From Hymenopellis radicata (lineage: Eukaryota; Basidiomycota; Agaricomycetes; Agaricales; Physalacriaceae), in NCBI GenBank assembly GCA_015501595.1, contig JADNRX010000011.1, forward strand, positions 248,001-312,000: 64,000 nt of DNA, given 5' to 3'. Below are positions 56,329 to 64,000 of this stretch, piece by piece. The notes beneath the pieces are model-generated. The model made no database searches. It was given only the letters and a program-made list of their open reading frames with translations, and was not told the origin of the DNA. Both the position numbers and the translations under genes were made by a program. The stretch's first letter is position 1. Each line of letters begins with the position of its first letter.

Positions 56329-58851
56329 CTAAACGTGGCGTTCATTATCAGCCGTAACTGTGGTATGTCCGGCCAAGTCCTCGTTGTCAACTGCATTTTG
56401 TGTATCCCCAAGATACCAATTTGGCATGAAGAAAGAGAGGGCGAGTGGAACCACACTAACGACAGTCGCCACGATGAGCATGATCTTCATCACATCGCCG
56501 TACGCGGATATGACTCCCTCTCGGACGGGATCTCCGCGAGGATACTGAGTGGTAATGACCGAGATGGAAGAATAAATGGCCGCCCTCTCAGTGTCGGAAA
56601 GGAATGGCAGGTAATGAAGGAGCTTGCCCGGCATCATGTTGGTCCATATTGCGCCAGCTAGGTTTCATAGTCAGCAAGCAAGCTTGGCGAGCGCAAAACG
56701 CCGTCAGACGTACAAATCGCGTTGCCAATGGCGCCACCGATTTCGGTGAGAAGGAGAACGACTGCAGTAGCTGTCGCGACATCCACGTGAGGGACACTAG
56801 CCTGAGCAGCGACTTGACTCGTCACCGCCGCGATACCACCTCCCATACTCTGAATGATCTGGGTCCAGACGATCTCAGCATCCGAGGCATTGGCTCCTCG
56901 TGAGTGGATCATGAGACCGACGCCACTAAAGGAAGAAGGGTGAACACATAGCATAATGCATAAGGGAGATCACTGACAAGAGGCGAATGGCTAATCCTAC
57001 TACGAGCATGTGCTGTTGGACATGTCAGCATTCAACGATCCCGCGGCAAGCTCCAGTTAAGGTACCTTGTAACGATGGAAGTAGCGCATCGCGAAACCGG
57101 CGCATATTCCGAACACCGTCAATCCGACTGACTGAGTCAAGACGAAGTAAGTGATGTTCGTGGCCGACCTACAGACAGAGAGTTAGGATACAAACGATGC
57201 TGACAAGAAGAAACAACTTGCCATGGTTTTACGACCACCACGAAAGAGTACAAATAAGTGTATGTCAAGTAGAACGAAATCTTGGACAATGATCAGCTGC
57301 TAACAGGCGCACAGGGAGTGTTTGTTGCACTCACGAAATCAAAGAAGCCAATTAGACTGGCACCCACGATACTTCGGTTCTTCAAGAATCGTCCCGGAAG
57401 AACAGGATATTTCGCGACTTTGGCTTCCCAAGGAGCGATGAATAGCAAAAGAACACAACCCACGACGAGCATGGCAATCATCGATGCTACGAAGAATAAG
57501 TGTTACGCATCAGGGAGGTTCAAACAGCAACTGACGGTTGTGCCATCCATTTGACGCCGATTTTGCGAGGGTTAATGGAAGCAGGATGAGAGCTACGCTT
57601 GTTCCAATGAGAATCAACCCAAAGAGATCGAGCTTTGAGACGAGATTCCGAATCTTCGCGAAGATGCTTTGAGCGGGCTACGACATGGATATGGATAAGT
57701 GAATGCCACACAGGAGACAGCAGTCTGGAACAAACCTGCGCCGACTTGTTGGGAATCAACCCGAGTTTTGTGGCCTTCAGCTCCGCCCAGGTCAACGTTA
57801 TGATGAGCGGACGCGAGAGAGACGGGAACCAATATCGCAAACATGCCATCTGAATCGAGGAGTCAGTCGTCATCAACATCTAGATCGTCTACAGCACATA
57901 CATCCCCATCTCCAGCCGGCACCGCTTAGTACTGCAGTACTGACATTACTTCCAATGAAGGCGTTGATGATGAAGGGTAAGGAGATGAGGCCTGACACTA
58001 CACCACGCCACTGAAGTGTCGTGATATCTGCGATGATAATCTGTGTCAGTAATTGAAGGCCGGTATATCCACTAGAATACCCATAAGTCAAATCACAAGT
58101 TCGAAACAACCAACGACGTACACTGCGTATAAAATGATTCCACCGGCCACGGTTTGGATATTATGCGCGGACGCTATCACGATGTAGCCTAGCGTCGGAA
58201 GTCAGTGTGTTGTCATAGCTCTGTCGGTTACTGGTGCACCAACCTATAACGTAGAAAATCACTGAGGATGTTCAGCAAACGAAGATATGACGGAACAAAC
58301 GGAGAGCAACTCACAGACCACAATATACGCGACACCTCTAGACTGAACGTCGGCAAGCTTCGCGATAGGCCGGTTTACCGCATGCAACTAAAATCCCACC
58401 CGTACGCATGAGAACGATCCGACCCGGACAGATGAATGGTGAGAAACACACTAATAATAGATTGCGCCACCTGGGAACCTTTCAATTCGAGTACTCCTTG
58501 CAATTGCATACCCTTCACATACCTGTATCGTACTAATCAAGCTGTGGTCCTGAAGTTCGCTTGCTGCCCAAGCCAAATAGGCCCAAGTCGTCTGAGAGTC
58601 GAGGGAGTATATGTAAGCCGCCAGACCCAACCTTAGGAAGACATTGTAAATGCTGGTAATACTACTGTCGAAGCAGCACTCACCCGAGGAAGAGGAACCA
58701 TTTTGAGTATTTTCCGTAGACCTGGTGGGTCGCTTTGACTGTGGCAACACCAGCATGCGCTTCAATCTCAGCCTGCGATGACTGGGGTACTCAAGGCGGG
58801 AAGAGGATGAGTGTCCTCGCTGCTGAGGCTCTGAGGGCCTTCCTTGGACAT
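56329..58851 (-). CDS. Siderophore-iron transporter of the major facilitator superfamily
   Basis: Takes up ferric siderophores across the plasma membrane (Arn/Sit1/Mir family). The start MSKEGPQSLSSEDTHPLPAL is followed by VYGKYSKWFLFLGLGLAAYI and SLDSQTTWAYLAWAASE, the typical first helix with LDSxT. Next come KPVIAKLADVQSRG, AVGYTGLQLLTQIIIADITT (family motif), WRGVVSGLISLPFIINAFIG and DLFGLILIGTSVALILLPLT. Later: VVKPWSATNITYFVLTQSVG, IIQSMGGGIAAVTSQVAAQA and LTEIGGAIGNAICTSDAIWT. The tail (DNEDLAGHTTVTADNERHV) is cytosolic. About 13 exons and an expected 14 helices. A frame change near 58785, in a G4 run, separates the start from the rest; either an indel or a wrong first exon. Confidence 0.9.
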
Positions 58852-59559
58852 GGTGAAGAATGAAGGACGAAAGCAGGGCTCATCATTTTATACCACATAC
58901 GCCTCAGAGCTCTAGTCCCCGCAGCACATGTTCACCGACGCGTTTGAAGTTTGAACTCCATTTTCCTGATCGCCCTGAGTTTTGACCCACATGTTTTATC
59001 AGATAATCAAATCTGATTAGCGCCTGAACGGACTGGACTAAGGTACGGAATTGTCGCGTGCTGGAGGCTGGCGCTAATCCGTTCGACTTCGCTTCCACTA
59101 ACCTTAGGTTTTTGGATTCTCAGACATCTCTTGCGGTTTACGGCTGTCAGCAGCTACACGAGCTTCAAACGGTAGCGTACCTGAATGATAATTATAAGGT
59201 GCGCAAGGAGTGCCGAAAAGGATGATTAGTTTATGGTGACAGGTCCATTCTCTCCCTCGCCCTGGTTCGAGTCTACCCTCGCCTTGGACTCGCCGAGATC
59301 GAACGCGTTGAGGCTCTTGCTCGACGCACCTCAACGCAAAAGAACGTTGAGCTCAACGCGCTGCTGTCCGAGTCCGTGACGTGGAGGATGTATAGACGCT
59401 GAAGAACATCGGTTACAAGTGAACGCGTATGCAGGGCTTTTCTTGATTGCCAATGGCTGTACCACGTCGATTGGAAGGGAAGTCGCCTGATGTTTTCGGC
59501 TAAAAGTAACAGATTCACAAAGGAATGCCTAGATATGTTTCGAAACACTACGCCCATGG
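58852..59559. other. Intergenic region
   Basis: Promoter of the siderophore transporter and 3' flank of the next F-box gene. No convincing coding sequence. GATA cores occur but are too frequent by chance to call iron-regulator sites. Confidence 0.35.
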
Positions 59560-60776
59560 TCACGACGAATGAATCTCTGGAGCACGGATCAGCACACGAT
59601 CGTTCCCGAATGACCGTCTTACCTTGAATAGAGCGAAGGTTTCTTCAGAGTAACCAAAAGCTATACCGCTGCTCGTATGTGATATAACGAACAAAGTTCC
59701 TGAGAGATTACTGTGCGACAATTTCTTTCTGAGAGCGACCTCGTAGTTAGGATGATCGTCAACGACCATGATAATCTCTGAGGCTTTCACAGCGTTTAGG
59801 CTAGCCTGAAGCTCAACCCATCCTTTCTGTCGCATGCACTCGATTGGAACTCTCAACGTCAGTTGTTCCAATGGGGCCGGGCACATTGCGGATATCATAT
59901 TCGCCATGTTGAGCACGGCATCCATCGTGTTGGTACAATAACAAAAGCGTCGTAGCAAAGGAATTGTGGGCCCCAATTCAACTACCGGACAGTTTAGCGC
60001 ACGACTATTACGACAAAGGAGAAAGTCACACCTGTGAATCTCGCCAGATATGGTCGTTGTAAACCTAAGCTAAGGTCCGTCAAGGTTTTTGAGCATGCCC
60101 GCATAAACTGCGAGACTGTTCTGAAGCATTCATCGTTCACATTGAACACGTGAAGAGTGGCAATGGATGGCATAGGACTGTGGAGAAGGAGCCAGCGAAC
60201 GAATATGATCAATGCGGAAGGTGATAGATCTAGCTTCAGAGATTGTACATGTGAGGGAATTCTTAACGAGACGTCAATGGGCGAGGAGCCAAAGTGGTCG
60301 CCATGGAGTACGATTGTCTGGAGACTGTTGAAGGTGCAGACGGTAGCAACCTGTTTGCGAAACAAAGTTCGGGATGGAGTTGTGGAGAACACATCAAAAT
60401 GTTTGACATGGGGAAAGGCTGTCGGGAGGATAGATAGAGTCGGCTGACTCATGTCCGCTCCATAGAGGAAAACAGCAAGAGATGTGATGCTCAGAAAAGG
60501 AGCGAAGTTGGTGCAGAATATGCGCACCCACGAATCATTTTCAGACACATGAAATGACAGCATCTGAATTGCTGGCCGAAGAGTGCAGGCAGACGACTGT
60601 ATCAGCGTCTTGAGAATGCCAACATTCGCAGCGGAGACATCAATGGCCGAGAATAAGTGATGGCGACTCGTCCAAAGCCACTGTTTACAGACAAGGCTGC
60701 AAGCAATAAGTGTCGGGCGGTCGAAGGAAATCTTATGGATGATAGCGTCGACAAGTTCAGCGGAAAGTGTATCCAT
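59560..60776 (-). CDS. F-box protein
   Basis: Start MDTLSAELVDAIIHKI at 60776; the F-box continues DRPTLIACSLVCKQWLWTSR, close to the usual F-box pattern at the very N-terminus. A divergent leucine-rich part follows (TSLAVFLYGADMSQPTLSIL, SLQTIVLHGDHFGSSPID, KTLTDLSLGLQ). One intron near 60030-59981 (donor GTGTGA, branch GCTAAAC, acceptor GTAG) joins RFT to VELGPTIPLLRRFCY. The end reads GNDRVLIRAPEIHSS. About 390 residues, all in frame. The C-terminal part would choose the substrate; the target is unknown. Divergent from the next F-box gene, with 746 bp between starts. Confidence 0.8.
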
Positions 60777-61522
60777 CGAGCTTAGGGAGATAATGAAAGG
60801 AGACTTGAGGTTCGGCGTATCGTGGGTAGAGCATGCCAGCGGATTGAGTACGGCAGTTCTACTATATGGGGCAGAGAGACAGCCGGCCAAGGGTTGCCCT
60901 AAAAGTGGGGACAACGTGGGGAGGATGAGGCCTAGAGGATACTCGGTGGCGTCATCCGGACCAGGTTGATAAAGGCAATGCTACTATCCGCCAGAATGGA
61001 TGCTGCTTGACGAGCACTATCGTGAGCGGATGAGCGAGCAAAAGAAGAAATGGTTATATGACAGAGGTGTACTTTCGTGGTGGTATCAAAAGAAGGTGTA
61101 CATTTACACCATAGAACACGTGGCATGACATACTCAGTTAATTTAAACTTTGCCTTCACCCTCAGGCCTCAACGTCCTCGGCTTCCATCATCTTTGATAC
61201 GATTCTGGTAATATTGCGTCTATAATACGGTCCAAGCCCATCCGGGTCCCTATCCTGCGAGTACACGGCACATTCGTCGCTCTTGTTTTTACGCACTAGT
61301 GAGCAGACTTCATTCAACCTTTTATCTCCTTGGATGTTGACCGTGATGGACCGTATACACCAGTCTCACAATCCCCTTCAGTCTTTTCACTGCTTCTTTC
61401 CATTGAAAAGTCAACAATTGTGCGTGATATTGCGTCCGGAGACACCATCGTTGACGTCTTCTCTCCCTGCTAGAAGTCATCGCTGGACGCGTCGACTTAC
61501 CTGTCAGACATAAATCTCAACA
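60777..61522. promoter_or_regulatory. Divergent region between two F-box genes
   Basis: 746 bp between the starts of the minus- and plus-strand F-box genes, holding both promoters. A CACGTG core lies at 61117-61122. No coding sequence recognised. Confidence 0.35.
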
Positions 61523-63081
61523 ATGCAAGCCTCTTGTTCGACCTGTGGAATGTTCAGCAGGCATATTGATGTTCCGTCGCCTCATATCCTTCAGTCTCCT
61601 CGCATGGCGGAACTTCTCTTGAGCAACACTGCTCCTAACGACGCGGAAATCGAGGGGCTACGTCGAATGGTACAGGAATCGTCCACTCTTATGGAATCTC
61701 TACAGGATCAGATCGAGAAAGCACAGCAGACAATTTCAACCCTCCAGGCCATCTACGGGGCAACGTCTAAACGGCTCAAGGAGACCAAGAAGATTCTCCA
61801 TCCCGTTCGCTCCCTCCCTCGAGACATCCTCGCAGAAATATTCTTCGCTTGTACCCCGATTGCAGGAGAGGATGACCGCATACATTTTCGCTATAGCCCG
61901 GAATTTGACACGTTGTACCCGCGAAACCATCCTTGGAATCTATCCCATGTCTGTCGCGCGTGGAGAGAGACCGCACTCTCCCTTCCCCGTCTATGGTCTA
62001 CGATATATCTCAACTTCGAACACTACCAGACCTTGCCTCATAGGCAGTGCATCTTCATGAGCACCTTGCTCTTTGCAAGGTCTGCCAATCTGGATCTTTC
62101 CATCACTCTTGCCAGTGACGAGCGGAGTATTGTGGGCCACCCCTTGACAGGCTGTTTGGCTGAGAGCACAACGCGATGGAGGACTTTTCATTGCCGAATT
62201 TCCACGGCGTCGCTGGAGTCCTTTTCCGGGCTTGCATTCCCCTTATTACAGGAGCTGGGTATTGGGGTCTTAGAAGATGGAGGTGACTATGCCGTTGACA
62301 CCTTCAGGCTTGCCTCGAATGTCAGGACTGTCACGTTCTACGATTCTTCGGAAGGAAGAGAGTCAACTGATGTGCTTGGCCTATTCCCCTGGAACAACGT
62401 CGTGAAAATATATTGTCACGTATTCTGGCTGGAAGCCCCTTTCCGTTTTATCCTCGAACAAGCCACAACACTGGAAGAACTGGTCGTAGAATTCGGAGAA
62501 GTGGCTTGTAGCACGGATGCGCTCATCCTGCCAAGGCTGAAATGTCTTGACATCACTAAAGGCCAACTCGATGACGAGGACGAAACGACCGGAATTGAGA
62601 TGATTGGCTCCATTCCATGAGGTTTCCATCCATTGAGCGGCTCGCACTTGCATTCCCTGATGGAAATCCCCTAACGCTTCTCGACCACGCGGCTCATCCT
62701 GACTATGATCGCGTTAAACATCTGCGCATCGTTCAGAACCACCCCTGCGGCGGAAGCGATGTACTCAAATTTCTGTACCAAACGCCAGGTGTAGAGGAGC
62801 TTCAATTAGCGGGACGCATGATGTCTCTGCCATTTTTGCGCGCTTTTGGGACGGGAAACGGCCAGATCTTCTTGCCATCTCTTCGTGTCCTCGATCTTCA
62901 TGAATGCCACCTCGAGCGCCTCACGTCGAAAGAAATCCCTAACTTCCAAGCAGGCCGTCACGACGTCAACTACGCTGCCGCGCGAGCAGTAGTTTCTTCT
63001 CTGCTGTTGCATTTGATCGAGTCACGGTGCGCTATCAATATAGACCCCCAGGTAGAGTCGCGGCTTGCTTCTCTTCATTGA
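61523..63081 (+). CDS. F-box protein with one frame break
   Basis: Start MQASCSTCGMFSRHIDV, then a helix EIEGLRRMVQESSTLMESLQ and TISTLQAIYGATSKRLKET. The mushroom-type F-box core reads VRSLPRDILAEIFFACTPI, then NLSHVCRAWRETALSLPRLW. Leucine-rich segments follow (FPLLQELGIGVLEDGG, TLEELVVEFGEV, LPRLKCLDITKGQ). The frame ends at a TGA at 62618-62620 (GSIP), while the family-like sequence continues in the next frame with FPSIERLALAFPDGNPLTLL, HLRIVQNHPCGGSDVLKFLY and FLPSLRVLDLHECHLERL up to 63081. A single-base indel near 62600-62620 is the simplest reading. The architecture is the same as that of the broken F-box gene at 2.5 kb. Confidence 0.78.
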
Positions 63082-63658
63082 TCTCTCCTCATTACCAACA
63101 GAGTCGGCGTTGCGCACCTCTGCATAAAATAATCTTCCCGGAGACTTGGGGCCATATAGCTGCTGACTACCCGGAGCGTTGGACCGCTGTTCGCGGTATT
63201 GTAGAAGTGGTATTTGGTATGCGAAAACTTTGACATCAGTCGGGCAGGTTGAATGCAGTGAGAAACCCGCATGTCCGGGCACATGCGTAGGAGCCCTATA
63301 TCCAAAAAATGGCGCCTTGGTTGTCGTTATGTATGCCGACCTCCGCGCCACACAATGTATGCTTCCTTACCATATACGTGTCACTCGGAGCTAGAGTATC
63401 TTTCTACTCGACTGGTCAGACAGTCTGTAGACGAGTCCGATACGTTGAAGGGCCTAGTAAGTGAAGTCGTTCCAGCAGATTATTGTTGCTTTGCTGCACA
63501 CACGCGCCCCCCTTAAAAAGAGTCACTCTTCTGAAATGTTAGACTTTGCACAGCCTCGGAACAACCTTCAACGCAGGAGGAGCCCTGCGAATCCCGCCGT
63601 ATTCCGCTTTTCGAAGCCCTCAGCTGACACACGTTGACTCATTCAGACTTCGTTACGG
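63082..63658. other. Intergenic region
   Basis: 3' flank of the F-box gene and promoter of the last gene. No convincing coding sequence or RNA gene. Confidence 0.35.
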
Positions 63659-64000
63659 ATGTCGGGAGCTCTGCAGTCGAATCTCGCCTATAAGAACGGG
63701 GGAAATAGACTAGGACCTACACGCACCTTCGCTATGGCTTTGGCTTTCCATCCCGCTGTTGGTCGTATTCGGTCCGCTCTCGCAGAAAACTCTTTCGGGA
63801 GCGGGACTTGCAAAATTCCTGGGGAGCAATGTGATTTGTACTATAAGGGCACGACGGCCTCCGCGTACTGTATGTTTTCGTGCTGTCAAATCATTCAGTC
63901 ACTCAAGTAATCCAGCGCCACATACTTGAATTTTGCCAATGCGACGGACGCTGAGATGGCGCAACTCGTTGCGGCTTGTGATGCTGCGCCATTCGGCCGC
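63659..64000 (+). CDS. Unknown protein, N-terminal part (3' end outside window)
   Basis: ATG at 63659 gives MSGALQSNLAYKNGGNRLGP, then FAMALAFHPAVGRIRSALAE and CKIPGEQCDLYYKGTTASA. An intron (donor GTACTG near 63868, acceptor ATCCAG at 63915) joins to ATYLNFANATDAEMAQLVAA and CDAAPFG at the window edge. The pattern of a short leader, DLYYK and then a helix ending in a Cys followed by FG recalls the start of a group of fungal 2OG-Fe(II) dioxygenase-like proteins, but the catalytic part lies beyond the window. Treat the family as a guess. Confidence 0.5.

Noticed and set aside
59240..59300. Sequence CCTGGTTCGAGTCTACC resembling a tRNA T-arm.
   Set aside because: No matching A box or anticodon arm at the right distance upstream.
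13220..61122. CACGTG E-box cores in several promoters (13220, 22378, 38076, 39378, 48792, 51733, 61117).
   Set aside because: About 16 copies of any 6-mer are expected by chance in 64 kb, so there is no enrichment. Mentioned only as individual sites.

Overview
The window looks like nuclear DNA of a basidiomycete fungus, most likely an Agaricomycete. The evidence is gene density (about one gene per 2 kb on both strands), many introns of roughly 45-60 nt with GT..AG ends and CTAAC/CTGAC-like branch sites, and the gene content: F-box genes of the mushroom type, a Zn2Cys6 regulator resembling mushroom PriB, a siderophore transporter, a CE16 esterase relative and cytochrome b5-acyl-CoA dehydrogenase. 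No rRNA, tRNA, CRISPR or virus-like gene was found. Exon joins were worked out by eye, so spans are firmer than individual splice sites.

Layout. 0-10 kb: 3' end of an unknown gene, RAE1 (-), a frameshifted F-box gene (+), a small membrane-protein gene (+), and two unknown genes. 10-18 kb: an FHA/basic-repeat nuclear protein (-) sharing a 127 bp divergent promoter with alpha-methylacyl-CoA racemase (+), then a cytochrome b5-acyl-CoA dehydrogenase fusion (+). 18-28 kb: Zn2Cys6 factor (-), BuGZ/ZNF207-like zinc-finger protein (+), two tandem small membrane-protein genes (-), a single-pass membrane protein (-). 28-37 kb: an intact Rossmann-fold epimerase-like gene (-) and its damaged paralogue (+, carrying a palindromic MITE-like insertion), with the NHEJ factor XLF and the mitochondrial outer-membrane protein Mim1 between them, then a CE16-like secreted protein lacking its nucleophile. 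38-49 kb: FHA/G-patch protein, B-type cyclin, a split peroxisomal multifunctional enzyme (SDR-SDR gene followed by a separate hydratase gene), and a vacuolar Ca2+/H+ exchanger. 49-64 kb: F-box/LRR protein, ERG28, a long Ser/Pro-rich protein, a siderophore transporter, two more F-box genes and the start of an unknown gene.

Common themes. Four enzymes for (branched-chain) fatty-acid beta-oxidation end in peroxisomal PTS1-type tripeptides (SKL, SRL, AKL, SRL): the racemase, the acyl-CoA dehydrogenase, the double dehydrogenase and the hydratase. They would cover racemisation, first oxidation, hydration and second oxidation. A three-member family of small multi-pass membrane proteins is scattered in the window. 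Several otherwise conserved genes each carry single-base frame breaks, some in homopolymers, so assembly indels must be considered before any of these genes is called a pseudogene.
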